A DNA stretch of 64,000 nucleotides. It comes from Przewalskia tangutica. Its lineage: Eukaryota; Streptophyta; Magnoliopsida; Solanales; Solanaceae. Position numbers and translations under genes: made by a program. Within the stretch, counting starts at the first letter, position 1; every line of letters starts with the position of its first letter. The notes beneath the pieces are model-generated. The model was given only the letters and a program-made list of their open reading frames with translations, was not told the DNA's origin and ran no database searches. The DNA is taken from positions 239,633 to 303,632 of the forward strand of contig JAQGDG010000152.1 in NCBI GenBank assembly GCA_029844215.1. Reading direction: 5' to 3'. This document shows, piece after piece, positions 11,930 to 23,649 of the stretch.

Positions 11930-12600
11930 GAAGGAGTGTTTAAGCTACCATTTGATGTTCGGATGTCGCCTTATGAAGCCTTGTAGGGGCGGATGTGTAG
12001 TCGCCGTCGATTGGTTCGATGTTGGCGATTCGAGATAGTTGGTTGAGCTTGTTCCAGTGGTGTGGATAGAGTAAAGCTTGTCTAGAAGAGTTACGCGGCT
12101 CGGAGAAATCGTCACGAATAATCGGCGTGACGCTTAGAGTTGAGTTGTGATGCGGTCTTCTTGAAAGTACCACCGGGGTGGGTGTGGCGAGTTTTGGAAA
12201 GACAGAGGAACTTAACGAGTTACTTTGGGCCTTTTGAGTTCATGTGAAGAATAGGCGGGTTGCCTATATGATTAGCTTTTGCCGTCCGACTTAGGAGGTA
12301 TGCGTCCGATCTTTCGTATTGTTATGATCGGGAAAAGCATCGGAGATCCATCCGAATGTTCCTACTTAATGATGACCACGTTAGAGATAGTAACCCGAGT
12401 TTTGGAAATCAAGCGATGTCGAAATGTGGAAAGAGTTCGAGTATCGACATCTCGGAGATCGCATGCGGTGGTACCATTTGTTGGAGTCGCTGAGAGGTTA
12501 ATGCCTCGAGCAAAGTGACAAAGTGGTATCTACGAGTAAAGAGAAGCGAGCATGTATGGCGGCATAGATGTGATCATTTCTTTTGTTTGGAAAAAAGTGT
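11930..12600 (+). pseudogene. Integrase C-terminal remnant of element 2
   Basis: A decayed block matching the integrase end in elements 3 and 5 runs from SPYEAL (around 11970) through the WFDVG-like segment at about 12015 to a GDPSEC stretch at 12340. The latter corresponds to the segment before the chromodomain-like end of Tekay/Del-type elements. Many frameshifts. The repeated phrase VVPFVGVAE near 12470 sits where the chromodomain is expected but does not resemble it well. Confidence 0.6.
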
Positions 12601-12796
12601 GGAGGAAGTATATTTTAGACCGGAGAGGTGTTTGTGGTGATGTTAGAGGTGATTCCTCGTGGACTTGGATGTAAGTATTTTCGCGATTGTTTACGTGGCC
12701 GTTGTGGCGGGATTGTTTCGTAAGTATGGTAGTGAAGACTATCTTGGCCTTACGTTTGTTTTGAGACTTAGAAGGAACATTCGGGACGAATGTTTC

Positions 12797-12809
12797 TAAG
12801 GAAGGAGAA
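12797..12809 (+). other. Polypurine tract of element 2
   Basis: The stretch AAGGAAGGAGAA lies directly before the 3' LTR start (TG at 12810-12811). It follows the conserved CATTCGGGACGAATGTTTCT hairpin-like end of the internal region and is the expected primer for plus-strand DNA synthesis. Confidence 0.8.
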
Positions 12810-15800
12810 TGTTATACCGTATTTCCAGTATATGCGTGGGGCGTGCGTGAAAATTTGAACTTGAGAAAGTGGCTTGGCGAAATTTATTTGTGCACAACAC
12901 GGTTAGAGTCGTTTTTTTCGGCGGCGTTTTCCACGACTTTCGTAGGGAATTTGGCTATGTCATTTTAATTTTTGCGGATTTTTCAGAGGCGAAATATTTT
13001 AGACCAAGAGGCGCCACTTGGCACCTCTCATTGGAAGCGTTGTGGGCGGTTCAAAGTGGGCGAATTGGCCTTGTTTGGTCAAGGGTTGGTAGGATATTTT
13101 TGTGGTAGATGGATAAGGTGCACTTGGCAAGATCTTGGCCTACACTTGCTATGCACTTGGCATGATCTTGGCCATTGGTTGGCCTTTGCTAGACCTATAA
13201 ATACCCGCTGGATGACTTCTTCATCCATTCAAATAATTCTAAGTGTTAAATCCCTCCTCTCCCTCTTGTTGACTCGTCAGAGCCCTCTCTCCACTGAAGG
13301 CCCTGGCGAGAGCTCTCCCACTCCTTGGGGTGCTAGCAAAGTACCACTAGCCTAGTTGTTTTCGTATAATACCCCACTCTTGGTAGAAATACTCTCAAAG
13401 TATTGTTATAATGCCCAAATTACCTTAGTATACCTTGTAGTATTCTAAGGTTATACTTATCTGAAAAGCCAGAAATACTATTATACTTCCCTTAGTCACA
13501 AAGAAACCACAAGGAAAATCTCCATGGTTGGTTGGAGTAATAAGTAGAAGTTGGTTAGAACTTCTAAGGGTTGTTTGAGCGGGTTGGGCGCGGAGTAGGA
13601 GCTAAACCTTGCTCGGGATCGACATTTAAACTCGGATAATTATGGGCTTATCGAGGTAAATATCTTGTCCTCTATTGTAATTGGAAATTACATGTTGTAT
13701 GATTATATAGTTGAAGTATACTATATATAGAACTGACGTAGTTATCGGCAATGTCTTTTGACTTAAGCTGAATAATAAGAAACCTTTTGAAGAAATCACA
13801 TTTGTATTTACATGAGAATGTATTCTGATGAACTTGTGAAGTAATGCTGGTGGAGTAGAATTGTACCCGTTAGGGTTAGATGATAACCCTTCGTTGGCTT
13901 GGCGGCCTCGATGGAGGAGAGATTTCTGTTGTTGCGGGAAGTCTTTGCGAATTTTCGATAGAATATTCTACGATGAGATCTAAATGTTAATAAGCGCCTT
14001 GTGGCCTTATAGGTTGAAGTACTACGTGTGGCGCGATCTACTTGGCTTAGGAGTAGCCGACGGTTGGATGTACTTGGAGCGTTTTGCTATTAGTCGATAC
14101 TAATCGCGAGGTATGTGAACCTCTTCCTATCTCTTCTAGCATGATATGTGTGAAATATGTAATGCGGTGAGGCGTACATGTCTTTGAAACGTATTTGATT
14201 GGTGTAAAACATAAAGTGTTATAACGGCTTTATGGGAAGTTGGTTATAACGACTTTATGTTGGTAAGAAATACATGTGGTTTTAAAGGTAAGCGATTTGA
14301 ACTATAAGCGGCTTGTTATGTGTTAATAAAGAACTTGAAGTATTTCAAAAGATTTTGAATCATTTTGAAAGAAGAAGTAATATTTGGTTTTGAAAACTTA
14401 AGAGTTATACTAGCTTTATGGGAAGTTAGGTATAACGGCTTAAGAATGTTTCTTGATTTGGAAATCGGAATGTGTAACGACAAACCACTGCGGCGTTAAT
14501 AAAAGGAAATGTTTTGAATAATTAAGTATTATTAAAACCGGTGAAACTTTCATCTGCATAGAAGCTAAGATGAGACAAAATGATATTTCTAGATCATGCT
14601 TTGTAATAAGATTGTAATAAACAAGAATATCCTACTCATATAAGGCTTAGGTTTCTCAGTTGTTTAAAGGAGAATTATATTCTTAAATGAATAAGACTAT
14701 GAACTACGAAACCTTTCAAAAAAATGAGAAACTTGAACATTGGAAATTAGGCAAACTTGAACATTGGAAAGAATGTTGCTACTTGATTTTACAAAGAGAA
14801 GTAATTGATTTACTTTAAAAAGATAATCACTCTATTTTCATATACTACGGGTATTGTGTGACTTTTGTAAAGCAGCGTATCTTTTAAAGAGTTAATGTAT
14901 GAAGTACTTTGGGGATAAAACCGATCTTGTTAATCGTATAGTAGAAAGTACCTTGTGTGAACAACAGATTGTATTGGTTTGTGATAGACTTGTAATACTT
15001 CTTGTTGCTTTGATAAGTAAGCGTGTTAGGATGCTACGTGTGTTAGTCTCTTGTGATGTTTGTGTAAAGGGGTTTCCCTTGAGTGTGCTTATTAACTATC
15101 AGTCGTTATGATAGTATTGTGGCATTCATCTCTTGAGATGATTAGGGGTTGCGCCCTCCGTCTGGGGTAGGCTCGGCGATGCAGGACCGTGATTCGAAAT
15201 ACCTCATGCGGGTCTGAGGGCCTATCGCGAGCTCTGAGTTCGAGGTTAGCGTCGTCCTTTATGGGCATGCGGTCGCGTGGCCATGCGGACTCGGAAGTCG
15301 GGGCGATGCGGGGAGTAGCTACCCTCGATGCGGGAATACCTCATGCGGCCGATGAGATTGGCCTATCGCGAATGCGGGAGTTCGAGGTTAGGCGCGCATT
15401 GATCTGCGGGCAAGTGGCGGCTTTGATCATGTAGCGGTCTAAGCGAATCTTATAATCTGATTCGCGACCTTGTTGATGCGTAGGTTTTTTAGTAGTCGGC
15501 TATGCCTTCGTACTTACCGTCTGATTTTATTATGACACGGTGGGACACGGTGTTGGTGTGTTCCTTGGTGCTTTTATATCATAGGCTGCCGGATGAGGAA
15601 GGTATTCCACGGGCATGATTGATGTTGTGGGCACGAGACCCGTTGTTATACTTGAGTGATGACTTGAGGCGTGAGTCACGACTTGACATGACTACTTTGT
15701 TGTAAGCGTAGTTTGGTTATCATACATGTCTCTGCTTTATATGGCGCTATGATTTCATTTCTGATATGTATTTTGATTTCACATACTCGGTAATTTTTGT

Positions 15801-16234
15801 TGTCTTGACCTCGCCCGAGGCTGCGTTCATCTGCGAGTTGAGTACACGATCGTTGATCCAGCTCTCGAGTCCACAGTTTCAGCGTTTGGGAAGCTCCGTT
15901 GCTCGGAGGCTTATCGGTGGTATAGTCACAATAAGTCGTAAGTGTTTACATTCGGGGTTTGGCGGGGCACTGTCCGCCATTGTTGTCGTATCATTCTTAG
16001 AAGTGCAGCAATGCTGTTGTGGCGGGGTTTGTAAAAGGATTAAAGCTGTTCATGTTGAAAAAGGTTGCTATTTATTTATATCACGAAGGTAACCGTTTTT
16101 GGTTGCTTTGTCTTCTTCAACTGTCTTATTACACTGGTTTCATGTATTGTCTTTATGTTCATTGATTACTGCGATGTATGTCTACTTGGGTGCCGAGGGT
16201 AAGGCACGATCCACGGGCAGGTTCGGTCGTGACA
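12810..16234 (+). repeat. 3' LTR of element 2 (3.43 kb, complete)
   Basis: Runs from TGTTATACCG at 12810 to GTCGTGACA at 16234. Reading along it: promoter with CCAAT-type and TATA-like boxes at 13174-13203; a pyrimidine-rich leader; AATAATAAG-rich stretches; the doubled TTTATGGGAAGTT module at about 14230 and 14415; then the ATGCGG-rich cluster at 15160-15430. It shows no protein-coding frame of its own. LTRs over 3 kb are large for Gypsy elements but known for some chromovirus and Tat lineages. Confidence 0.92.
13196..13203 (+). promoter_or_regulatory. TATA-like box in element 2 3' LTR
   Basis: TATAAATA in the context GACCTATAAATACCC, with ATTGG (inverted CCAAT) 18-22 bases upstream. The same pair is found in both LTRs of elements 3 and 5. 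From this LTR the promoter would read outward into the flanking DNA. Confidence 0.6.
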
Positions 16235-16936
16235 AGATTATACCTCAGCGAATCTTAATCCGACTCGAACCAATTCGCTCATGCAACTTAGAGCCTCTTG
16301 AGACACTTCAATCCGCTACTGAGACCGCTTAGAACAACACCAACAATTTCCTTCAATCTTGAGCAAAACCTAGAGAAGCAACTAGGTTTTCACCTTGCGA
16401 CTAATCTGAAAACTATCTTTTTGAGATTTTCTATTGAGATACACTTGATACCCTCATGAACCTTGGTTTAAAGTGGTGAGCTTAATGAATGAAAACAATT
16501 TTTTCCTTTTTGATCTAAGTGAACAGAGCTAGAAGAATGAGCTCTTCAATTTCTTGAAAATTTTCTAAGTGTTGGGCTCACTCTTGCTACTAGTAGTATT
16601 AAATAGCACGTTGGAGGATCAAGATGTAAACAAATGGGTGGTTTGGATGAGGTCTTATTAAATATCAAGCTTGTGGACCCGTTGACCAAGTCAATTTTGT
16701 CAAGCTCTCTACTAGCAAGACTTAGTCATCCTAAGACTATGGTCAATGACCATTTTGGCCATGACATTTTCGTCGAGGCAAAAATAAGGGGGTGACACGT
16801 GTCGCCCTCCATTAAATCACAATATTAAGTTTTAGACAATTTCATAATTAGATAAATTTTTACAAGTCTCGATTCTTAACACTTGTGAGTTCTTACGTGC
16901 GTTCTTAAAGCGTGTCACTGTAAATACGAGTGTAAC
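16235..16936 (-). repeat. Minus-strand LTR fragment of the element-4 type
   Basis: Begins AGATTATACCTC and matches 29613-30322 and 37357-38084 of element 4 through landmarks such as CACTTCAATCCGCT and GGGGGTGACACGTGTCGCCC. It ends GTGTAAC at 16936, the minus-strand LTR start. Element 2 split it; its other part is not in the window. The G-box is at 16794-16803. Confidence 0.8.
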
Positions 16937-17400
16937 GATTATGATTTCATTCTGATATTTTCAGTTTCACATGCTTGGTACATTCTTGTCTTGACCTCGC
17001 CGGGGTTGCGTTAAATCTGCGAGTTTAGGTATGCGATTTGGTGATCTGCGGTGTAGGACCACTGCTTTCGAGTTTTGGATAGCTCCATTTGGTGAGGAGT
17101 TTATCATTTTGGGATAGTTCCTTCAATCTGAGGCTTTTATCTGATTGTGGAGTGCAGCGGGGCCTTGTCCGTCATAGTTGATAAAACACTTAAGTGCATG
17201 ATTCATATGTGGGATTGGACTGCGTATGCGGTGTAGTGTATTTTGATTATGTATATTATATGGGAGCCTTGTCGGCTTTGCCGCTTATGCGTCGTTGGTT
17301 TTAAAAAAATGAGCGTTATTTAAGTTCGCTATTTACTTGTGTCGATGCGGTAGAAGGGTGCCCGGGTAGGGCACCGATCGCAGCTTGAGGTTGGGCGTGA
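16937..17400 (+). repeat. 3'-end fragment of a plus-strand LTR
   Basis: Matches the last 460 bases of element-2/3-type LTRs: ATTATGATTTCATTCTGAT at the start, then CTTGACCTCGCC, and an end at GGGCGTGA immediately before a PBS-like GTGGTATCGAAGC. It is more diverged than elements 2 and 3, so it belongs to an older or different subfamily member. Confidence 0.75.
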
Positions 17401-19182
17401 GTGGTATCGAAGCGATCGATCCTCGAATGTCTGAGCCGTGTCTAGTAGAGTCTTGATTATCGTTGTGTTGCGCGCCACGCCCATAAACGAGAGGCTACGG
17501 GACATTTAGGAGTTAGTTTCTATTCTTCTCACTCACGAGATCGTGCCATAGTTGTGTTATTAAGATAATTCCTCTCGACGTATTATTATATTTTATGCCT
17601 CGAGGAGAACGATGCTTGAAGGGCAAAGGAGTAGAGGCTATCGGTCGGACTCGAGAGAGTTAATAGGGCTCATGCAGGTATCTGGGATATTGTTCATGAT
17701 CGGCGAGTTAACCTGCCAAGTTTTGAGGCCCGACACGAGCCTCCTGTTTCTCATTTAGGAGAAGACTATAGGGTCGTGAGGAAGCGGGTTATGTTATTGA
17801 CCAAGATAAGCGGTGCTACGGTTTCACTGGCGAAGTTATTCGGCCGATCTGAGAGCAGTGTCTGAGGGTAGAGGTCAGCGGAGATCGTAAGAGGCTAGAG
17901 GCCGGTGGTTATCCGGTGAGTTTTGGACGAGCAGCGACCTCGGCGGCCGAGTGAGACATTCGTCAGCCTACCCGGTACATACCCCGCGGCCCACGGTGGG
18001 AGATTTGACCCATGGTATTTAGGGCTGATGCGAGCTCGGGTTGAAGTTCTCGGAGGGCGAAGGATTTTCTCGATCGAGGCCACTTATTCCTCGATGTTTC
18101 CATTGTAGTAAGCGTCGTATGAAATGCCATCATGGAGCAGTGTTTGTTATTATTGTGACCGTCAAGACCCTGGCGATGGGAATGTCTGTTAGAAAGAACA
18201 GGTAGGGTGGCTCGACTATGAGGCGGTGGTTGGTTCCCTTTCCTCCACGGTGTCGTCCCCGAGCGGTGTTGGATGTCGGCCGGTAGTGGTAGAGTCGGTG
18301 GAGTTTATAGTTACTGGCGGCCCTTGAACGCATAGATGGCGTGACTCTGGGCGAGGATCGGAGGCGACATCGCGTGGGGTTACATGTATATGTCGATTAT
18401 TTTGAATCATCGTGCATTGTTAGATTCAGATTTACTAGCATATATGTTTTCCCTTTGTTGCTAGCGATTGTAAGTGATAGTACCCAGGAGAGTAGGAATA
18501 CTTTGATTAGTAAAGTGAGAAGTTAAGAATGTTGACAAGAATGGTAAGTGAACTGAGACTATAGTTGTGTAGAGTTCACAAGTTGTAATTGCCCTATAAC
18601 AGTGTAAGACCAATAGGGAAAAATGTACAATAGAAATACTTCGGCCTATGTGACGAACCTCTAGTGAATAGGGGGATAGGATAAGAAGTACCTTGAGAGA
18701 AGAGAGAAATTTTATTTCAGACTGAAAATGAGAAGTTAAGTATGACGATGGGTCGGGTTATGGACTCATTTCGGGTCAACCGGTAGTATGGAATGGGGTG
18801 ATGTCAGTTGGTAATGGTCTCGCTATGTGATAGGGTCACGAGGGTGCAAGGCCCAAGTCTAGTTGATCGTTGTACGAGTTCGTGGATGTGTTCCACCAGA
18901 ACCAGGTCGTAAGGGTCGAGAAGAGCCTTAGCGAAAATTCAAGTAGTATATGGCAAAGTTTGCTTAGTAACTTCAAGGATTTGGGAGCGAAACAATATTG
19001 AGATTTTATCGTATGCTCAAATATGTTTAAATGCGAAAGTATGACAAGTAAGAAAAGAAAGTAACCTCTAAAGATCTTATGCGTGATAAGGCGTAACCTT
19101 GAGTTTTGTGAGAAGGGGCGCGACGGAAGGTCCGTTGATATGTTTACGTATGTTATGTGGTGGCCATGTGTGGCATCGTTAG
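17401..19182 (+). mobile_element. Internal-region remnant of an older Gypsy element
   Basis: Follows the LTR tail ending at 17400. It has a PBS-like TGGTATCGAAGC at 17402, a gag-like start at 17595, and further down pieces matching the shared middle segment (GGGTCGGGTT and CGGGTCAACC at 18750-18785, CCCAAGTCTAG at about 18860). No RT or integrase is recognised. It is cut at 19182 by the next LTR. From about 18400 to 19180 I see no coding signal. Confidence 0.65.
17595..18330 (+). pseudogene. gag-like remnant of the older element
   Basis: A start codon at 17595-17597 opens MPRGER and sits at the same distance from the PBS as in elements 2 and 3. The following 700 bases are GC-rich and change frame often. 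One frame (17923-18108) reads 61 codons but resembles nothing specific. Assignment as gag rests on position. Confidence 0.4.
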
Positions 19183-20046
19183 TGTAACGACCCGTTCCGG
19201 GGCCCGTTACTGGTGCCTTACCCCGGGCACCCTAGTGACACAACATCAGAGAAAACCAGCGGAAAATAAAACTTTAAACAAGAAACAAGATATATGATCA
19301 TAAAACAGGCCAACCCACCGGTTACCTTTGATAACATATATAAATACAACTCTTTCAAAGCGAGCAGTTTAATCCTTTTCCACCTTGCGCAGTACTACGG
19401 ACCTCTAAGATTTACAACAACTATGACGGGACGAGGCCCGCCATACCACGAATGTACAAGAACCTACAACTCGAGAACACATGCCAAAAGATAAGCCTCG
19501 GAGAAGCGGAGCTTCCAATCTGTTGGCCCGAGATCCTAGGCGAGGATCACGGCCGATGTACCTCTACTGCGGCATGAGCGTAGCCGAAGGAGAATTGATC
19601 TGCAGTACCAAGTATGTGGCGTAAAATCGTAAATGAAATCATAGCGATCTATATAAAGCGGAGACATGAATGATAACCAAACTACGATACACACATATAT
19701 CGATTATATCAAGTCGGGGTCTCGCCCTCGCATCAATCATGCGTGGAATGCCTTCTCAGCCGGCGATCTATGATATGATAACACGAAAGTACACGGCCAC
19801 AAGTCTACACGATGCAAAGCGTATTAACAATTCAAATGGAAGCATACGTGCGCTCGCATCGTGTCGGTATGTCGAGGAACCACAAGACAGCAATCAAAAT
19901 GGAAGCATACGTGCGCTACGCATCGTGTCGGTATGTCGAAGGAAACAATAAAATGACATTCCAAATGGAAACATGCACGCGCTACGCGTCGTGTCGATAT
20001 GCCCGAGGAAACAATAAAGAAGTATCAACATGGAAGCATACGTCTT
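19183..20046 (-). repeat. Minus-strand LTR fragment (3' end of an LTR), cut by element 3
   Basis: Starts TGTAACGACCCGTTCCGG at 19183, a minus-sense LTR 3' end closely like the one at 45188. It continues with CGGAGAAGCGGAGCTTCC (about 19500) and a 64-66 base tandem array before it stops at 20046, where element 3 begins. The rest of this LTR is not recognisable on the far side of element 3. Confidence 0.75.
19834..20040. repeat. Tandem repeat, about 65-base unit x 3.2
   Basis: Units begin at about 19834, 19898, 19963 and 20029, each with the theme ATGGAAGCATACGTGCGC followed by CATCGTGTCGGTATGTCGA. They diverge by substitutions and small indels. The last unit is cut by element 3 at 20047. An open frame through the array encodes a repetitive peptide but is a by-product of the unit length. 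Confidence 0.85.
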
Positions 20047-23000
20047 TGTTATACCGTATTTCAGTATGCGTGAGGCGTGCGTATAAAAGTTTAAAGCCTT
20101 GAGTAGGCAAAGTGGCTTGGCGATTTAACTTTGTTCCTGACACGGTTAAGTCGTTTTTATGAAAGCGTTTTCCACGGCTTTTGTAGGGAAAATTCGGCTA
20201 TGTCATTTCTAATTTTGCGGATTTTTAGAGGCGAAACATTTTGGACCAGCGGGAGGGTGACATGTGTCACCTCACATTGAAGCAAGTGGACGGCACCAAA
20301 GGGAATTGTTGGCACGTTTTTGGCATTTTGTTGCCTAAAACATTTGGTCAATGTTTGGTAGGATATTTGTGTGGTTGATGACCAAGTGGGACCCAGCAAC
20401 ACATGGCTTAATCTACACTTACACTTGCTAACACTTGGAAGAATCTTGGCCATTGGTTGGCCATTTCTTGACCTATAAATACCCCCTTTGTTGATGAAAT
20501 TCTTCATCAAAATCATTTCTAAGTGTTAAAAATCCTCCCCCTCTCTTTGTAGTGTTCTCGTCCAACACCATCCCCCTCCCCTTGGCGAGAGCCCTCCCCT
20601 CTAGTAGTGTGGCGTGGGGTACTCCCCACAGCCTAGTTGTCTCGTATAAAACACCCACTCTTGGTAGAAATACTCTCAAAGTATTGTTATAATGCCCAAA
20701 TTACCTTAGCCATATACCTTGTAGTATTCTAAGGTTATACCTATCTAAAGCCAGTTATACTATTATACTTCCCGTCGGTCACAAAACCGAACCTAAGTAA
20801 ATCTTCACCGTAGTTGAAGTTATTAGTAGAAGTTGGTTAGAACTTCTAAGGGTTGTTTGGAGGCGGTCGGGCGCATGAAGTATGAGCTAAACCTTGCTCG
20901 GGATCGGCATTTAAACTAGGATAATTATGGGCTTATCGAGGTAATTATCTCGTCCCTCTATTGTGATTGGAAATTACATATTGTTAGAATATATAGTTGA
21001 AGTATACTATATATAGAAGCGAAGCGTAGTTATCGGCAATGTCTTTTGACTTAAGCTGAATAATACTTACGGCGATGTCTTGCGACTTAAGCTGAATTTA
21101 AAGAAGAATCTTGTTGTAATTACATGAGGTGTATTACGATGAACTTGTGTAGTAGTGTAGTGGAGTAGAATTGTACCGTTAGGGTTAGGCGTATAACCCC
21201 AGGTTGGCTTGGTAGCGGCCTCGGTAGAGGAGGAGATTTCTGTTGTTGCGGGGAGAGTCTTTGCCGAATTTTCGATAGAATGTTCTCGATGAGATCTAAA
21301 TGTTAATAAGCGCCTTGTGGCCTTATAGGTTGAAGTACTACGTGTGGCGCGATCTACTTGGCTTAGTAGCGGCGGTTGGAAGTACTTGGGCGTTTTGCTA
21401 TTAGTCGATACTCGTCGCGGTATGTGAACCTCTTCCTATCTCTTCTAGCATGATATGTGTGAACTATGTAATGCGGTGAGCGTACGTATGCTAAGCGTAT
21501 TTGATTGATTTAAAACATAAAGTGTTATAACGGCTTTATGGGAAGTTGGTTATAACAGCCTTATGTTGGTAAGAAAATACTTGTGGTCTTTAAAAGGTAA
21601 CTGATTTGGACTATAACTGACTTGTTATGTGTTAATAAAGAACTTGAAGCATTTCAAAAGATTTTTGCATCATTTTGAAAGAAGAAGTAATACTTGGTTT
21701 TGAAAAACTTAAGAGTTATACTAGCTTTATGGGAAGTTAGGTATAACGGCTTAGAATGTTTCTTGATTTGAATCGAATGTGTATCGACAAACCAACTGCG
21801 GCGTTAATAAAAGGAAATGTTTTGACTAATTAAGTATTATTAAAACCGATGAAACTTCCGTCTGCATAGAAGCTAAGATGAGACAAAATGATATTTCTAG
21901 ATCACTTCTTTGTAATAAGATTGTTATAAACAAGAATATCTACTCATATAAGACTTATGTTTCTCAGTTGTTTAAAAGAGAATTATATTCTTAAATGAAT
22001 AAGACTATGAACTCTGAAACCTTTCTAAAATAAGAAAGCGTGAACATTTGAAATTAGGCAAACTTGGGCGTTTGGAAAATAATGTTGTTACTTGATTTTA
22101 CAAAGGTAAGTGTTTTAGTTTATTTAAAAAGGCAGATCACTCTATTTTATACTACGGGTATTGTGTGACTTATGTGAAAGCAGCGGGTCTTTTAAAAGAT
22201 TTAATGTATGAAGTACTTTAGGGGTAGATACAGAACTTGTTAGCTTAAAGTACCTTGTGTGAATAACTTGATTGTCTTTGGTTTGAGATAGCCTTGTAAA
22301 TACTTTCTTGTTGATGTGATAAGTGAAAATGTTAGGATGCTACGTGTGTTAGTATCTTGTGTGATCGTGTTGTAAGGGGTCATTCTTGTTGTGCTTACGT
22401 TGTTAAGCGTTAAGCGTTGTACTATTATTGTATCACATACCCTTTGACTTATTATACAGGGCTTGCCACCTTGATGCGGTCTTTACGGCTATGCGGTCCT
22501 CGTGACTATCGCGGTCACGGTAGCTCGAGATTGATCATTCGGGTGTTTAGCCTGATCGGGGATTCCCTATGCGGTCTGTTGAGACTATGCGGTCTTTTGA
22601 GACTATGCGGGTTGCGGGAGCCTGGCGGATACGAGGTTATTTGCGCCCGATGCGGGGTATACCTCGGGCGATGCAGGACCATGATTCGAGGAATACCTCA
22701 TGCGGGTCGTGTGTGACCTATGCGGGCTGCGAGAGTTCGAGGATAAACGCGCATTGATATTGCGGGCGAGTGGCGGCCGATCATGTGGTGCGGTCTAGAA
22801 AGACCTCGGGATACGATTTGTGGTATTTTTGAGTGCGTGGGTCTTAGTAGTCGGCTATGCGCCGTACTTGCCGTCACGGTTTTATTGTGATAACTTTGAG
22901 GCGTGAGTCCACGACTTGTGAGGCCTTATTTGTTGTGGCGTAGTTTGCTTATCATACATGTCTCTGCTTTATAGACTATTATGATTTCATTTCTGATATT

Positions 23001-23445
23001 TTTAGTTTCACATACTAAATTTTTGTTATCTTGACCTCGCTTGAAGTGCGTTCATCTGCGCGAGTTGAGTACACGATCGTTGATCCTAGCTCTCGAGTCC
23101 GCGATTTAGCGTTTGGGAAGCTCCGTTTCTCGGAGGCTTATCGGTGGTATAGTCCCATGCGTAGTAAGTGTTTACATTCGGGGTTTGGCGGGGCACTGTC
23201 CGCCATTGTTGTCATATCATTCTTAAGTGCAGTAATCTTGTTGTGGGCGGGGTTTGTAAAAAGGATTAAAGCATTCATGTTGAAAAAGTTGTTATTTACA
23301 TATATCTTGAAAAGCGAAGTTTTCTCAGTTATTGTTTCATATTTCATAATATGTCTTGTATCATTTATGTTCATTGATTACTCGATGTTGTATCACTAGG
23401 GTGCGGGGTAAGGCACGATCCACGGGCCGGAATGGGGTCGTGACA
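20047..23445 (+). repeat. 5' LTR of element 3 (3.40 kb)
   Basis: From TGTTATACCG to GTCGTGACA, with TG...CA ends and a PBS beginning 5 bases beyond the right edge. TATA-like box at 20474-20481. A two-unit repeat of ACTTAAGCTGAAT with a CTTACGGC linker lies at 21030-21100. The doubled TTTATGGGAAGTT module is at 21536 and 21727, and the ATGCGG-rich cluster at 22480-22790. Confidence 0.93.
20474..20481 (+). promoter_or_regulatory. TATA-like box in element 3 5' LTR
   Basis: TATAAATA after GCCATTTCTTGACC, with the CATTGGTTGG CCAAT-type motif about 20 bases upstream. Conserved with elements 2 and 5 and with the inverted LTR piece (41683-41690). Confidence 0.6.
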
Positions 23446-23449
23446 AAAG

Positions 23450-23460
23450 TGGTATCGAGC
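23450..23460 (+). other. Primer-binding site of element 3
   Basis: TGGTATCGAGC, identical to that of element 2, 4 bases past the LTR end. It shares the same missing base relative to the initiator-Met tRNA complement. Confidence 0.85.
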
Positions 23461-23649
23461 GATTAATCCTCGGAAAGTGTCTGAACCGTATCGATGAAGT
23501 CTTGATTATCGGTGTGTTGTGCACCACATCAATGTCGAGGAGGCTATAGGATATTTAGGATTGGTTTCTATTTCTTCTCACTCACGAGATCGTGCCTTAG
23601 AGGCTGCGTTGTAAGTTGGACCCTCTAACGTATTTTTTCCCTTACCGGT

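Larger units (their letters stand above)
7737..16234 (+). mobile_element. Element 2: non-autonomous Ty3/Gypsy LTR element (5' LTR truncated by element 1)
   Basis: Plus-strand element: 5' LTR remainder 7737-10167, internal region 10168-12809, complete 3' LTR 12810-16234. The LTR pair is recognised by near-identical sequence at, for example, 8040-9000 and 14090-15040. The internal region is 2.64 kb, with PBS, gag-like head, non-pol middle, integrase tail and polypurine tract, but no RT. Sequence right of 16234 belongs to a minus-strand LTR of the element-4 type, so element 2 inserted into that LTR. The left 5' LTR part is beyond element 1 and outside the window, so a TSD cannot be tested. Confidence 0.9.

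Noticed and set aside
19812..20102. Open frame encoding a repetitive peptide with RYASCRYV repeats
   Set aside because: The frame arises from the 64-66 base tandem repeat in an LTR and runs over the LTR junction at 20047. There is no start context and no homology.
23031..23399. 122-codon frame in the element 3 LTR as a possible LTR-encoded protein
   Set aside because: It is not preserved in the paired 3' LTR or in the element 2 LTRs, where indels shift the frame. Codons cross the conserved non-coding LTR 3' end.
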